DNA of 64,000 nucleotides from Conyzicola lurida (GCF_014204935.1 NZ_JACHMJ010000001.1:62001-126000); one strand, 5' to 3'. Shown: positions 8,841 to 17,973, counted from the stretch's first letter. A program made the numbers and translations. Notes: generated from the sequence alone by a model not told the origin.

Positions 8841-9599
8841 ATGGCATTCCCGTACCCGAGTTACGTCGCCGTGGGCGACAGCTTCACCGAGGGCGTCGGC
8901 GACGAGACCCCGGACGGCGGCGTGCGCGGCTGGGCCGACCTCGTGGCCCTCGGCCTCGCGCTCGCCAGCCCGGAACCCGTGAGCTACGCCAACCTCGCGA
9001 TCCGCGGCCGGTTGCTCGCCCCGATCGTCGGCGACCAGCTCGACGCGGGGATCGCGCTCGCGCCGCGCCTGCTCAGCCTGAACGGCGGCGGCAACGACAT
9101 CATGCGGCCGCGCGTCTCGATCGCCGCGATCACCGACCAGCTGGTCGGCGCCGTCGAGCGGGCCGCGCAGAGCGGCACCCACGTGCTGCTGGTCAGCGGG
9201 GCGAATCCCACCCGGCACCTCCCGCTCGGGAGGTTCATCGAGTCCCGGGGCAACGAGTTCGCCCGCGGCATCCGGGCCCGCCTGCCGCTCGCCAACACGA
9301 CGTTCGTCGACAACTGGGCCGACGACGAACTCGCCCAGCTCAAGTACTGGTCGCGCGACAAGCTGCACCTCGGCCCGCTCGGGCACGAGCGCGTCGCCGG
9401 CAACGTGCTCGCGGCGCTCGGCGTCGAGGTCCCGGGCGCGACGGGCGCTGTCGGCATGCAGCACGAGCAGCGCACGAGCGAGTACTGGCGCGAGTACGTG
9501 CTGCCGTGGATCGGCCGCCGCCTCACCGGGCGTTCGTCGGGCGACAACCGCGCGCCGAAGATCGCGACGCTGCAGCCGGTCGAGCTGCCGGAGCGCTGA
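8841..9599 (+). CDS. SGNH/GDSL-family hydrolase (esterase/lipase)
   Basis: 252-residue cytoplasmic hydrolase with the SGNH blocks in order: GDSFTEGVGDE (block I, nucleophile Ser near residue 14), the Gly of ANLAIRG (block II), GGNDIM (block III, Asn), and DKLHLGPLGHERVA with the catalytic Asp-x-x-His pair near the C-terminus. No signal peptide is visible. The family hydrolyses acyl esters or deacetylates carbohydrates; the substrate is not predictable. It is followed by a family B repeat and a convergent gene. Confidence 0.85.
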   Translation: MAFPYPSYVAVGDSFTEGVGDETPDGGVRGWADLVALGLALASPEPVSYANLAIRGRLLAPIVGDQLDAGIALAPRLLSLNGGGNDIMRPRVSIAAITDQLVGAVERAAQSGTHVLLVSGANPTRHLPLGRFIESRGNEFARGIRARLPLANTTFVDNWADDELAQLKYWSRDKLHLGPLGHERVAGNVLAALGVEVPGATGAVGMQHEQRTSEYWREYVLPWIGRRLTGRSSGDNRAPKIATLQPVELPER

Positions 9600-9610
9600 G
9601 CCCGGCCCTT

Positions 9611-9690
9611 CAACAGGACGCGGCCCGCCGCGCGGGGCGATCCGTCCTGTCGAGCGTGCGACGGGCGCGATCCGTCCTGTCGAGCGGGCG
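9611..9690. repeat. Intergenic repeat family B, copy 2
   Basis: Left unit CAACAGGACG (9611-9620), right unit R1 CGTCCTGTCG (9643-9652) and R2 CGTCCTGTCG (9673-9682), exactly 30 bp after R1. Each right unit is followed by an AGCG-x-GCG string. The layout matches the copies at 3422 and 24641. It lies between two convergent genes. Confidence 0.65.
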
Positions 9691-9720
9691 AAGAAGAGAC
9701 GTCGGATGCCGCGGCCGCCG

Positions 9721-10362
9721 CTACAGCGTCAGCCCGGGGCGGCGCTCGGCCAGGTCGTCCAGCACGAGATCGACCGCGTCGTGCGCGAGGTCGCGCGGCC
9801 GCGCCAACGTGGCCCGCGCGTGGCGCGCGAACGAGTCCCAGTCGCCGCCGCCCGCGCGCAGCTCGCGCAGCGGAGACAGCAGCGCCGCGCGCCGCAACCA
9901 GACCGAGTTCTCGCCCGCCCAGCGGTCGACCGCCACGGTCGCTTTGGCCCGGGACGCGGCATCCAACCCCTGAATCAGCGGCCCGATCACGTCGGTGGCC
10001 AGCGGGTCGACCAGCGCGGTCACCCGGGCGGAGCGCACGAAGCCCTCGATGCGGGTCAGATCGTCGTTGTCGAGCAGGGCGAGGTTCGACTGCAGCAGCA
10101 CGACCGCGGCGAGCCGGCGCTCGAACACGCCGCCCGCCCAGAGCTCGGAGGCCAGCGCCGTGATGTCGTCGGCGCCGAGCGAGCGGTAGCGGCGGGACGC
10201 GTCGCGCACGGCGCCGCGCACCGCCCCGACCGAGGCGCCGTAGAAGGCGAGGCCGCCGCCGATGCGCTCCTCGGCGTCCTGCGCGCGGTAGTAGTCGCCC
10301 TCGCGCTGCAGTGCCGCGTCGATGAAGTCGCCGGCATCGCTCACCAACCCATTCTCGGGCAT
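9721..10362 (-). CDS. DNA alkylation repair (AlkD-like, HEAT-repeat) protein
   Basis: 213 residues, almost entirely helical, with repeating pairs of amphipathic helices as in the AlkD family of HEAT-like DNA glycosylases, which remove bulky alkylated bases such as 3- and 7-methylpurines. Recognisable parts are the N-terminal FIDAALQREGDYYRAQDAEER, the central LASELWAGGVFERRLAAVVLLQ, DPLATDVIGPLIQ and the terminal VDRWAGENSVWLRRAALLSPLRELR. The WLRRAAL helix is the conserved part of AlkD. The gene diverges from mntP, and its start is only 20 bp from the riboswitch. Confidence 0.78.
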   Translation of the reverse strand: MPENGLVSDAGDFIDAALQREGDYYRAQDAEERIGGGLAFYGASVGAVRGAVRDASRRYRSLGADDITALASELWAGGVFERRLAAVVLLQSNLALLDNDDLTRIEGFVRSARVTALVDPLATDVIGPLIQGLDAASRAKATVAVDRWAGENSVWLRRAALLSPLRELRAGGGDWDSFARHARATLARPRDLAHDAVDLVLDDLAERRPGLTL

Positions 10363-10366
10363 CGTT

Positions 10367-10522
10367 TATGATCGAGTCTTGAAGGGGAGTAGTTCCCGGT
10401 TCCGGCCTCAGCGAGGCCCGGAGGTAAGTCGACATACTGGCGGGCAATCCCGCCCGGCTTGCCACTCGGTCTGAACGACCGAGCGAACGAGACCTTCGGC
10501 ACATCGATGCCGAAGCCTCCCT
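10367..10522 (+). ncRNA. yybP-ykoY manganese riboswitch with its promoter
   Basis: A -10 box TATAAT-like TATGAT (10367-10372) should start the RNA near 10379. The aptamer follows at 10382-10522. It begins with AAGGGGAGTAG, has the ACTGGCG helix (10436 onward) closed by CGCC, and the conserved ACGAGACCTTCGGC (10487-10500) in front of a GGC...GCC stem. The final CTCCC (10517-10521) pairs with GGGAG (10385-10389) to close P1. These are the diagnostic elements of the yybP-ykoY class, which senses Mn2+ and switches on Mn exporters. The downstream gene is mntP, which supports the call. Confidence 0.92.
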
Positions 10523-10563
10523 AAAAACGGCCTCGGCAGCTACCGCAAAGGTTCCCTGCGCTC

Positions 10564-11133
10564 ATGGCCCTCTGGTCTGTCTTCCTCATTGCCCTCGGCG
10601 TCTCCGCCGACGCGTTCGCCGTCTCGCTCGGCCGCGGCCTCCACATGAGACGCCTCAACTACCGGCACGCGTTCCTCATCGCCCTCACCTTCGGCGCGTT
10701 CCAGGCGCTCATGCCGCTCATCGGCTGGCTACTGGGCACGCAGCTCGAGCAGTACATCACGAGCGTCGACCACTGGATCACCTTCGGCCTGCTCGCGATC
10801 ATCGGCGGAAAGATGCTCTGGGAGGCGTTCGCGAAGCACGAGGACAAGGACGAGACCGACGACCGCCTGCACGTGCGCCAACTGCTCCTGCTCGCCGTCG
10901 CGACGAGCGTCGACGCCCTCGCCGTCGGCATCTCGTTCGCGTTCCTCTCCGTGTCGATCGGGGAATCCATCGCGCTCATCGGCGTGACGACGTTCGTGCT
11001 CTCCTTCGTCGGCGTGCTGATCGGGCACCGCGTCGGACTGCGGTTCTCGAAGCCGGCGGAGATTGCCGGCGGCGTCATCCTGATTCTCATCGGCACCAAG
11101 ATCTTGCTCGACCACCTCGGCGTCTGGGGCTAG
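10564..11133 (+). CDS. mntP: Manganese efflux pump MntP
   Basis: 189 residues with six predicted transmembrane helices. The two halves carry the repeated motifs GVSADAFAVSLGRGL (residues about 12-26) and ATSVDALAVGISFAF (about 115-129), whose Asp residues form the Mn2+ path. The cytoplasmic loop KHEDKDETDDRLHVR is charged. It exports Mn2+ to prevent toxicity. Expression is expected to be induced by Mn2+ through the yybP-ykoY riboswitch that occupies the leader. Length and motif spacing match the family. Confidence 0.95.
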   Translation: MALWSVFLIALGVSADAFAVSLGRGLHMRRLNYRHAFLIALTFGAFQALMPLIGWLLGTQLEQYITSVDHWITFGLLAIIGGKMLWEAFAKHEDKDETDDRLHVRQLLLLAVATSVDALAVGISFAFLSVSIGESIALIGVTTFVLSFVGVLIGHRVGLRFSKPAEIAGGVILILIGTKILLDHLGVWG

Positions 11134-11205
11134 CAGACAAACGCCCCCGTGCCCATGGGCGGAGCCGCGCGGGGTGATCTGAGAAAGTTTCTCTAGAGTT
11201 ACTGG

Positions 11206-12327
11206 ATGCGCACCCCCAGAATCGACCCGCCGGTCACGCCCGCGGTCAGCCCGCTGACCAGAATGCTCACCGACCGGTTGGGGACGCTGGGACTCCGCAG
11301 CGGCCAGATCCTGCTGGCCCTCCTGCTCGCGAGCGTGCTCGTCTTCGCGCTCGTGCAGCTCAAGCTCGTCGTGATCCCGCTGCTGATCGCGCTCATCATC
11401 GCGTCGGCGGCGTCGCCCGTGCTGCGCTGGTTCCGGTCGAAGGGCCTGTCGGCGGCGGTCTCCACCTGGATCACCCTGCTGTCGGGCATCATCGTCTTCG
11501 GCGGCGTCGTCACGCTGATCGTGATCGCGGTCGAGAACCAGTTCGCCGAGCTCGCCGAGGCGGCCGTCGACGGCATCGAAGAGCTGCAGACCTTCCTGGT
11601 CGAGGGCCCGCTGCCGATCGACCAGGCCCAGATCGACGAGGCCGCCGCCGGCATCACCGACTTCCTCACGAGCAGCCAGTTCGGCACCGGCGCGCTCGCC
11701 GGAGTCACCGTCGCCGGGGAGCTCATCACGGGCGCCGTGCTCTCCGTCGTCATCCTGTTCTTCTTTATGAAGGACGGCGACCGCATCTGGTCGTTCTTCC
11801 TCAGCCCGCTCAAGGGCGAGCGCCTCGCCCGTGGCCGCCGCATCGGCACCACGGCGGTCAGCACCCTCGGCGGCTACGTGCGGGGCACGGCGACCGTTGC
11901 ATTCGTGGATGCCGCGGCGATCGGTATCGGCCTGCTCGTGCTCGGCGTCCCGCTGGCCCTGCCTCTCGCGATCCTGGTGTTCATCGGAGCGTTCATCCCG
12001 CTCGTCGGTGCGACCGCGACCGGAATCCTCGCGGCCCTCGTCGCGCTCGTCGCCAACGGCTGGGGCGTGGCGCTCATCGTCATCATCATCGTGATCGCGG
12101 TCAACCAGCTCGAGGGCAACTTCCTGCAGCCCGTCGTGATGGCGCAGTCGCTCAAGCTGCACCCGCTCGTCATCCTGATCGCGTTGACCGCCGGCACGAT
12201 CCTCGGCGGCATCACCGGCGCCGTGCTGTCGGTGCCGATCGCGGCCGTCGGCTGGGCGATCGTCAAGGTCTGGAACGCACCGACCGCGCTGGCCGCGCCC
12301 GCGCCGCCGCGGCGGAAGAAGCGCTAG
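11206..12327 (+). CDS. AI-2E family transporter (UPF0118)
   Basis: 373 residues with about eight transmembrane helices. Typical features are the N-terminal pair LALLLASVLVFALV and VVIPLLIALIIASAASPVLRWF, a large soluble segment (about 110-165) with EELQTFLVEGPLPID, then FFFMKDGDRIWSFFLSPL, and the C-terminal FIGAFIPLVGATATGILAALVAL and NQLEGNFLQPVVMAQSLKLHPLVILIAL. These match the PerM/AI-2E exporter family. Proposed substrates include autoinducer-2 and Na+/H+, so the specificity is open. The C-terminus ends in a basic RRKKR string. Probably transcribed alone. Confidence 0.9.
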   Translation: MRTPRIDPPVTPAVSPLTRMLTDRLGTLGLRSGQILLALLLASVLVFALVQLKLVVIPLLIALIIASAASPVLRWFRSKGLSAAVSTWITLLSGIIVFGGVVTLIVIAVENQFAELAEAAVDGIEELQTFLVEGPLPIDQAQIDEAAAGITDFLTSSQFGTGALAGVTVAGELITGAVLSVVILFFFMKDGDRIWSFFLSPLKGERLARGRRIGTTAVSTLGGYVRGTATVAFVDAAAIGIGLLVLGVPLALPLAILVFIGAFIPLVGATATGILAALVALVANGWGVALIVIIIVIAVNQLEGNFLQPVVMAQSLKLHPLVILIALTAGTILGGITGAVLSVPIAAVGWAIVKVWNAPTALAAPAPPRRKKR

Positions 12328-12358
12328 CCGCCCCTGCGGTGTACGGCGCTGCTGCGCG

Positions 12359-12440
12359 GTGTGCGGGTGTGCGGGTGTGTGCGGCGCTGAGCGACGTCGC
12401 GCTCGCGGAGGTTTGTCGCGGCGGCGCTGAGGTTTGTCGC
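12359..12440. repeat. Low-complexity stretch downstream of the AI-2E gene
   Basis: Short direct repeats of GTGTGCGG(GT) at 12359-12384 are followed by two copies of GAGGTTTGTCGC (12408 and 12429). No gene is visible in 12328-12503. It looks like slippage-prone spacer. Confidence 0.4.
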
Positions 12441-12503
12441 CGGCGCGGCTGTTCGTGCGGGCGCGTGCGCGACAAAGCACAGCGCGCAGCGGCACCGCCC
12501 CGG

Positions 12504-12527
12504 CAACCGACCGGTCGGTTGTAAACT
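12504..12527 (+). promoter_or_regulatory. TetR operator and leaderless promoter
   Basis: CAACCGACCGGTCGGTTG (12504-12521) is a perfect 18-bp palindrome, typical of TetR-family operators. It abuts TAAACT (12522-12527), a -10 that places the transcription start about at ATG 12534. The regulator should therefore repress its own leaderless promoter. Confidence 0.65.
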
Positions 12528-12533
12528 TCGGGC

Positions 12534-13094
12534 ATGGTCAGAGACGCGGGCGCCACGAAGCAGAGACTGCTGGATGCCGCGACCGCCGAATTCGCCCAAC
12601 ACGGCATCGCCGGGGCGAGGGTCGACCGCATCGCCCGCGCCGCCGACAGCAACAAGGCGATGATCTACTCTTACTTCGGCAGCAAGGACGCCCTGTTCGA
12701 CGCGGTCTTCGCCGCCGTCGTGGTGTCCACGGTCGAGGCGGCCAAATTCGACCCGTCCGACCTGCCCGGGTACGCCGGCCGCCTGTTCGATTCATTCGAG
12801 CGCGACCCGCGCATCTCCCGCCTCACCACCTGGTACCAGCTCGAGCGCCCGGACGGAGCCGCCCTGCAGACCCTCGTCGTGTCGAACGAGGCGCGCATCG
12901 ACCGCCTGCGCGAGGCCCGCGAGTCGGGACTCCTGCCCCGCCGCTACTCCCCGGTCGAGCTGCTCACCCTCGTGCGCTCGATCGCCATGTCGTGGTCGCT
13001 CGTTTCGCCCGAGATCGGTGCCGTCGCCACGGGCCACTTGCGCGCCCGTCGCCGCGAGGTCGTCGTCGAGTCGGTGCGGCTGCTGCTCACCTGA
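12534..13094 (+). CDS. TetR/AcrR-family transcriptional regulator
   Basis: 186 residues. The N-terminal helix-turn-helix is clear: TKQRLLDAATAEFAQHGIAGARVDRIARAADSNKAMIYSYFGSKDALFDAV, with the recognition helix at about 40-47. The C-terminal ligand-binding part (FDSFERDPRISRLTTWYQLERPDG) is of the TetR_C group common in actinobacterial exporters' regulators. It runs convergently into the ABC exporter operon with an 8-bp overlap of the 3' ends. It is a plausible regulator of that exporter, but the exporter promoter lies 2.4 kb away and I found no copy of the palindrome there. Confidence 0.88.
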   Translation: MVRDAGATKQRLLDAATAEFAQHGIAGARVDRIARAADSNKAMIYSYFGSKDALFDAVFAAVVVSTVEAAKFDPSDLPGYAGRLFDSFERDPRISRLTTWYQLERPDGAALQTLVVSNEARIDRLREARESGLLPRRYSPVELLTLVRSIAMSWSLVSPEIGAVATGHLRARRREVVVESVRLLLT

Positions 13095-14691
13095 GCTCCC
13101 TCCGCCGCATCAGCACCAACGAGACGGATGCCGCGACCGCCGCGATCGCCACCAACCAGTAGCCCCCGGTGAGGTCGACCCGGTCGGTCACGACCGAGGG
13201 CGTGTGGGTGAAGGGCGAGAGGTCGCGCAGCCAGTCCGGGAACCCGACCAGTCCGCCGAACACCCCGAGGAACGCGCCGACCCCGAGCAGCGCCCAGCCG
13301 AGCGCCGCCGTGACCGAGGGCAGCAGCACGAACACGAGCGCGACCACCCCGAGGTAGGAGAGCGCGGCGGGCAACTGCGCGGCGGCCGCGGCGAACGACT
13401 CCCCGATCTGCGCCTCGTCGTCGCCGCTCGCGAAGACGGCCAGGGTCGAGGCGAGTCCGCCGGCCGCGAGCACGAGCGTGATCGCGATCACGCCGAGCAC
13501 GAGGTAGTCCGCCAGCCAGCGCACCCGGCCGAGGGGCGTCGACAGCAGCAGCTCCGCGGTGCCGCCGGACTCCTCCTGCCGTGCGCGGATCACCGCCTGC
13601 ACCGCGCACGCCGCGGCGAGCACCCCGACCAGCTCGAACATCGCCGAGATGAGCACCTGCGTCACCGTCCCGGATCCCGGGACGAGCGACTTCAGCACGC
13701 CCTCGAGCTCGGGGTTCTCGGCCGCGGCCTGCACGATCACTCCAGAGAGGCTGCCGGAGATCAGTCCGAACACCGCGCCGCCGATGCTCCAGCCGACGAT
13801 CGTCGGCCACTGCAGCCGCCAGGCGAGCGAGAACGAGCCGCGCAACCACGGCCGTGCGACGATCCGTCCGGGCGTGCTCGGCAGCAGCGACGCCCCGCTG
13901 TCACGACGGGACTGCAGCACGAACACCGCCGCGGTGCACACCGCGGCGAGGGCGACGCAGAGCAGCAACGGGGTCAGGTCGTTCGCGGTGTACGCCGCGA
14001 CGTGCTGGCCCCAGCCGATGGGGGAGAGCCAGCTGGGCCAGGCACTCGTCATCGACAGCTGGTCCTCCGACGGGGTGCCGAGGGCGTCACCCACCCCGCG
14101 CAGCACGAACGCGAGCAGCACGAGCGCGACGGCGATCGAGTTCGCCCCGCGCGAGGTGTGCGCGAACTGGGCCGCGAGCAGCGCGACCGCGAGGAACGTG
14201 ATTCCGACCGCGCCCGTCGCCAGGCCCGCGACGAGAGACCCGTCGAGGGGCATGCCGCCCGCCACGAGGCCGAGCGCCACCGCCGCGCCAAGCACGAGAT
14301 TCGCCAGCACACCGTGCACGAGTGTCGCCACGGTCGGGGTGGTCCGTGCCGCCGGCGTCGCCGCGATCAGTTCGGCCCGGCCCGACTCCTCCTCCGCGCG
14401 GGAGTGCCGCACGGCGAGGAACGTGCTCATCAGTGCCGCCATCAGCGCGAGGTAGGTGAAGATCTGAAAGAACACGAACGCGTTCAGCCCGGCACCCTGC
14501 GGCAGGCCGCGCAGCAGCAGGATCGCCGGGTTGTTGACCGCGAGCCGCATGATGCCGGCGCGCTCCCGGTCGTCGCCATAGGTGTCGTCGATGGCGCTGG
14601 CCGAGAACAGCGCGAGCAGGGCGGTGCAGACGATCCAGATCGCGAGCTGCACCCGGTCACGGCGGACCCGGTGCCGGACGAGCGTGATCAC
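13087..14691 (-). CDS. ABC-2-type exporter permease
   Basis: 534 residues with about twelve transmembrane helices in two similar halves. Each half has a charged loop after the second or third helix ([23 protein letters not shown] in the first, [24 protein letters not shown] in the second); the repeated RxEEExGxAEL(I/L)xxTP motif shows internal duplication of an ABC-2 permease. This architecture is that of actinobacterial permeases annotated as polyketide-antibiotic exporters. It overlaps the ATPase gene by 4 bp (ATGA), so the two are translationally coupled. The exported compound is unknown. Confidence 0.85.
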   Translation of the reverse strand: MITLVRHRVRRDRVQLAIWIVCTALLALFSASAIDDTYGDDRERAGIMRLAVNNPAILLLRGLPQGAGLNAFVFFQIFTYLALMAALMSTFLAVRHSRAEEESGRAELIAATPAARTTPTVATLVHGVLANLVLGAAVALGLVAGGMPLDGSLVAGLATGAVGITFLAVALLAAQFAHTSRGANSIAVALVLLAFVLRGVGDALGTPSEDQLSMTSAWPSWLSPIGWGQHVAAYTANDLTPLLLCVALAAVCTAAVFVLQSRRDSGASLLPSTPGRIVARPWLRGSFSLAWRLQWPTIVGWSIGGAVFGLISGSLSGVIVQAAAENPELEGVLKSLVPGSGTVTQVLISAMFELVGVLAAACAVQAVIRARQEESGGTAELLLSTPLGRVRWLADYLVLGVIAITLVLAAGGLASTLAVFASGDDEAQIGESFAAAAAQLPAALSYLGVVALVFVLLPSVTAALGWALLGVGAFLGVFGGLVGFPDWLRDLSPFTHTPSVVTDRVDLTGGYWLVAIAAVAASVSLVLMRRRELR

Positions 14692-15584
14692 GAGACCGGG
14701 TCCCCGTAGTGCCGCAGGAACAGCTCTTCGAGCGACGGCGGCGCGATCACGAGCCCCTGCACGCCGAGCCTGCCGAGCGCGGGCAGCACCGCGCCGAGTT
14801 CTGCATTGTCGACCGTGAAGCGCACCCGCCCGCCCGTGGTCGCGAGGTCGCCCGCCGACGGGATCGTGGCCAACGCGTCATCCGGAAGCCCCGCCGCAAA
14901 CGAGATCTCGATGCGGGTCAGGTGCCGCAGCCCCGCGAGCGTTCCGGTCTCGACGGTCGTGCCGGCGCGGATGATGCTCACCCGGTCGCAGAGCTGCTCG
15001 ACCTCGCTCAGGATGTGGCTCGAGAGCAGGACGGTCGCACCGTCCGCCGCGACCCGGCGGATCTCGGCGTCGAACACCGCCTCCATGACGGGGTCGAGCC
15101 CGCTCGTCGGTTCGTCGAGGATGTACAGGTCGGCGGGGGTCGCGAACGCGGCGATGAGCGCGACCTTCTGCCGGTTGCCCTTCGAGTAGGCGCGGCCCTT
15201 CTTGCCCGGGTCGAACTGGAACGCGTCGATCAGGCGCGCACGTCGGGCCGGGTCGGCGGCGCCGCCTCGCAGCCGCCCGATCAGGTCGATGGCCTCGCCC
15301 CCGGAGAGGTTCGGCCAGATGCTCACGTCGCCCGGCACGTAGGCGACACGGCGGTGCAGTTCGACGGCGTCGGTCCACGGGTCGCGGCCGAAAAGGGTCG
15401 CCGTGCCGCCGGTCGCCCGGGCGAGGCCGAGGAGAATGCGGATGGTGGTCGACTTGCCCGCGCCGTTCGGCCCGAGGAAGCCGTGCACCTCGCCGGCGCT
15501 CACGCCGAGATCGAGGCCGTCGAGCGCGCGGACGCGCCCGAATCGCTTGTCGAGGCCACGCGCCTCGATGACGAGATCACTCAT
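14688..15584 (-). CDS. ABC exporter ATP-binding subunit
   Basis: 298 residues. Walker [11 protein letters not shown] (about residue 39), Q-loop region [18 protein letters not shown], signature-like [15 protein letters not shown] (the usual LSGGQ replaced by YSKGN, as in several drug exporters), Walker [14 protein letters not shown], and H-loop [10 protein letters not shown]. The C-terminal extension (about 210-298), with the ending [14 protein letters not shown], is typical of drug-export ATPases of the DrrA group. The ATG at 15584 is chosen because the longer open frame reads through repeat DNA. Operon with the permease. Confidence 0.9.
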   Translation of the reverse strand: MSDLVIEARGLDKRFGRVRALDGLDLGVSAGEVHGFLGPNGAGKSTTIRILLGLARATGGTATLFGRDPWTDAVELHRRVAYVPGDVSIWPNLSGGEAIDLIGRLRGGAADPARRARLIDAFQFDPGKKGRAYSKGNRQKVALIAAFATPADLYILDEPTSGLDPVMEAVFDAEIRRVAADGATVLLSSHILSEVEQLCDRVSIIRAGTTVETGTLAGLRHLTRIEISFAAGLPDDALATIPSAGDLATTGGRVRFTVDNAELGAVLPALGRLGVQGLVIAPPSLEELFLRHYGDPVS

Positions 15585-15625
15585 GAGACAGCAACGTACG
15601 CCCAAGTCGGTGGCCCCGTAAGAGG

Positions 15626-15745
15626 CGGGTTGAGCCTGTCGAAACCCGGGAATTGCCCGTAAACCTCGGTCGCAGGCTCCCTCGGCGCTGGGGTCGCAGA
15701 ATCGCTGGCGCGATTCCCAAAGCTCCACCGCGCAAGCTCAACCCG
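15626..15745. repeat. Family A element, degenerate inverted doublet
   Basis: The first unit is complete: CGGGTT (15626-15631), GAGCCTGTCGA (15632-15642), AACCCG (15643-15648). An inverted, truncated unit CAAGCTCAACCCG lies at 15733-15745. The 84 bp between them has no gene. The doublet sits between the divergent ABC ATPase and SulP genes, and its right end overlaps the SulP promoter region. Confidence 0.6.
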
Positions 15746-15766
15746 CTAGGGGCCCTACAGTGAACC

Positions 15767-17275
15767 GTGCCCAGAACGCCCCTCTCGCCGCGCGAGCTCA
15801 ACACCCGCGGTAACCAGCCGTGGTCCGCCATCCTGCGTAACCCGGCCCTCATCGGAACCGAGGCGCTCGCCGGCGCGGTCACCGTGCTCGCTCTGATCCC
15901 CGAGGTCATCTCCTTCTCGATCATCGCGGGAGTCGACCCGGTCAACAGCCTCGTCGCCTCTGCCGTGCTCGCCATCACGATGTCGTTCCTCGGCGGGCGG
16001 CCCGCCATGGTCACCGCCGCAGCCGGATCGGTGGCCCTCGTCGTCGCGCCGCTCGTGCACGCGGAGGGGGTCGAGTATCTCCTCCCCACCGTCATCCTCG
16101 CCGGACTTATCCAGATCGTGTTCGGCGTCACCGGTCTCGCGCGGCTGATGCGCTACATCCCGCGGTCGGTGATGATCGGCTTCGTCAACGCCCTCGGCAT
16201 CCTGATCTTCGTCGCCCAGATCGCGAGCCTCGTCGACGTGCCGTGGCAGGTCTACCCGCTGTTCGTGCTCACACTGCTGATCATCTGGCTGTTCCCGAAG
16301 CTCACCACGATCGTGCCCGCGCCCCTCGTGGCGATCGTCGCCATCACCGCGATCACCGTCGCGGTCGGCATCACCGTGCCCACCGTGGGCGACGAGGGCC
16401 ACGTCACCGGGGGCCTGCCCGGCATCACCCCGTTCGCCGTGCCGTTCACTCTCGACACGCTCTTGCTGATCGCCCCGACCGCGATCGCCGTCGCGTTCGT
16501 CGGCCTGATCGAGACCCTGCTCACCGCGAAGCTGGTCGACGACATGACCGACAGCCCGTCGTCGAAGAAGCGTGAGTCCTGGGGTCTCGGCGTCGCGAAC
16601 ATCCTCTCCGGCCTCTGGGGCGGCGTCGCCGGCTGCGCCATGATCGGCCAGACCGTCGTCAACGTGAAGATCGGCCGTGCGCGCACGCGCCTGTCGACCC
16701 TGTTCGCGGGCGTCTTCCTGCTGCTGTTCGTCGCGGTGTTCTCGAGCGTCATGGCCGTCATCCCGATGGTGGCACTGGCCGCCGTCATGATGGTGGTCGC
16801 GGTGCGCACGGTCGACTGGCACAGCGTGCGGCCGAGCGTCATCAGACGGATGCCGCGTTCCGAGACCATCGTCATGGTGATCACGGTCGCCACCGTCGTC
16901 GTCACCAGCAACCTGGCGATCGGCGTCGGAGTCGGTGCCGTGCTGGCCGCTCTGCTGCTGTTGCAGCGGGCGTCGCAGGCGTTCAGCGTGACGCGATACG
17001 GGGCGCCGGATGCCGCGACCGTCGAGTACCGCGTGCGGGGCGCGCTGTTCTTCGCCTCGAGCAACGAGCTCGCCGACCACTTCTTCCACGCGGACGATCC
17101 CGCGCGGGTGATCATCGACCTGAGCGAGTCGCGCATCTGGGACGCGTCGAGCGTGGCCGCCCTCGACGCGATCGAGACGAAGTACGCGGGCCTCGGGTCG
17201 ACCGTGGAGGTGCGCGGCCTCGACGAGCGCAGCGCGCGGCTGCGGGCGACGCTGAGCGGGCACCTGAACCAATAG
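15767..17275 (+). CDS. SulP-family anion permease with STAS domain
   Basis: 502 residues. The membrane part (residues about 25-400) has 10-12 helices including ALAGAVTVLALIPEVISFSIIAGVDP, which is the SulP signature region, and IPRSVMIGFVNALGILIF. The C-terminal soluble part (about 415-502) is a STAS domain with RVIIDLSESRIWDASSVAALDAIE, carrying the DxSxxxxxDSS-like phosphorylation motif. SulP proteins move sulfate, bicarbonate or dicarboxylates; the substrate is not defined here. GTG start with TACAGT (15756-15761) placed for a leaderless transcript. Confidence 0.9.
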   Translation: MPRTPLSPRELNTRGNQPWSAILRNPALIGTEALAGAVTVLALIPEVISFSIIAGVDPVNSLVASAVLAITMSFLGGRPAMVTAAAGSVALVVAPLVHAEGVEYLLPTVILAGLIQIVFGVTGLARLMRYIPRSVMIGFVNALGILIFVAQIASLVDVPWQVYPLFVLTLLIIWLFPKLTTIVPAPLVAIVAITAITVAVGITVPTVGDEGHVTGGLPGITPFAVPFTLDTLLLIAPTAIAVAFVGLIETLLTAKLVDDMTDSPSSKKRESWGLGVANILSGLWGGVAGCAMIGQTVVNVKIGRARTRLSTLFAGVFLLLFVAVFSSVMAVIPMVALAAVMMVVAVRTVDWHSVRPSVIRRMPRSETIVMVITVATVVVTSNLAIGVGVGAVLAALLLLQRASQAFSVTRYGAPDAATVEYRVRGALFFASSNELADHFFHADDPARVIIDLSESRIWDASSVAALDAIETKYAGLGSTVEVRGLDERSARLRATLSGHLNQ

Positions 17276-17294
17276 CACCGGTACCGTGGTCTCC

Positions 17295-17936
17295 ATGACC
17301 ACCATCACCTGCCGCGCCATCCTCTTCGACATGGACGGCACCCTCGTCGACTCGACCGTCGTCGTCGAGCAGGTGTGGGCTCGCTTCGCCGACCGCTTCG
17401 GGCTCGACCTCGACACGATCCTCGCCTCGTCGCACGGCCGCCGCATGGAGGACTCCATCGTGCGCTTCGGCCCCGACGGCGTCGACGTGGTCGCGGTGCA
17501 GGAGGACCTCTCCGCGTTCGAGTTCGAGACGACCGAGGGCGTCGTCGCGGTGCCCGGCGCCGCGGACTTCCTCGCCTCCCTCCCGTCCGACCGGATCGCC
17601 CTCGTCACCTCGGCCGGCCGTCGTCTCGCGCTCATGCGGATGGAATCGGTCGGCGTTCCCGTCCCCGGCGTCGTCATCACCTCCGAGGACGTCGACCGCG
17701 GCAAGCCGCACCCCGACCCGTACCTCGCCGCAGCCGCACTGCTCGGCGTCGACCCCGCCGACACCGTGGTGTTCGAAGACGCCGACGCGGGCATCGAATC
17801 GGGACTCACCGCCGGCATGCGCGTGGTCGTCGTCGGCGACGCGGCGGGGGAGATCGCGACCGACCTCCCGGCGATCAGCGACTACCGCGACATCCACGCC
17901 ACCGTCGTCGACGGCCTGATCACCCTGACCGTCTGA
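17295..17936 (+). CDS. HAD-superfamily phosphatase (sugar-phosphatase/beta-phosphoglucomutase type)
   Basis: 213 residues. HAD motif I is FDMDGTLVDST near the N-terminus with the nucleophile Asp and general acid Asp; motif II is LVTSAGRRLA; motif III is the Lys of DRGKPHPDPYL; motif IV is VVFEDADAGIESGLTAGM. The small alpha-helical cap lies between motifs I and II. This is the subfamily I group of sugar-phosphate phosphatases. ATG 17295 is preferred over GTG 17286 because TACCGT (17282-17287) fits as the -10 of a leaderless transcript. It lies 19 bp after the SulP gene. Confidence 0.88.
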   Translation: MTTITCRAILFDMDGTLVDSTVVVEQVWARFADRFGLDLDTILASSHGRRMEDSIVRFGPDGVDVVAVQEDLSAFEFETTEGVVAVPGAADFLASLPSDRIALVTSAGRRLALMRMESVGVPVPGVVITSEDVDRGKPHPDPYLAAAALLGVDPADTVVFEDADAGIESGLTAGMRVVVVGDAAGEIATDLPAISDYRDIHATVVDGLITLTV

Positions 17937-17973
17937 CCCTGCAAATCCCAGCCAGCCGTGTTTGGCTAGTGGG

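Noticed and set aside
12328-12503. Possible small gene or regulatory RNA downstream of the AI-2E gene
   Set aside because: Only short GTGTGCGG-type and GAGGTTTGTCGC direct repeats; no ribosome site, conserved motif or clear fold.
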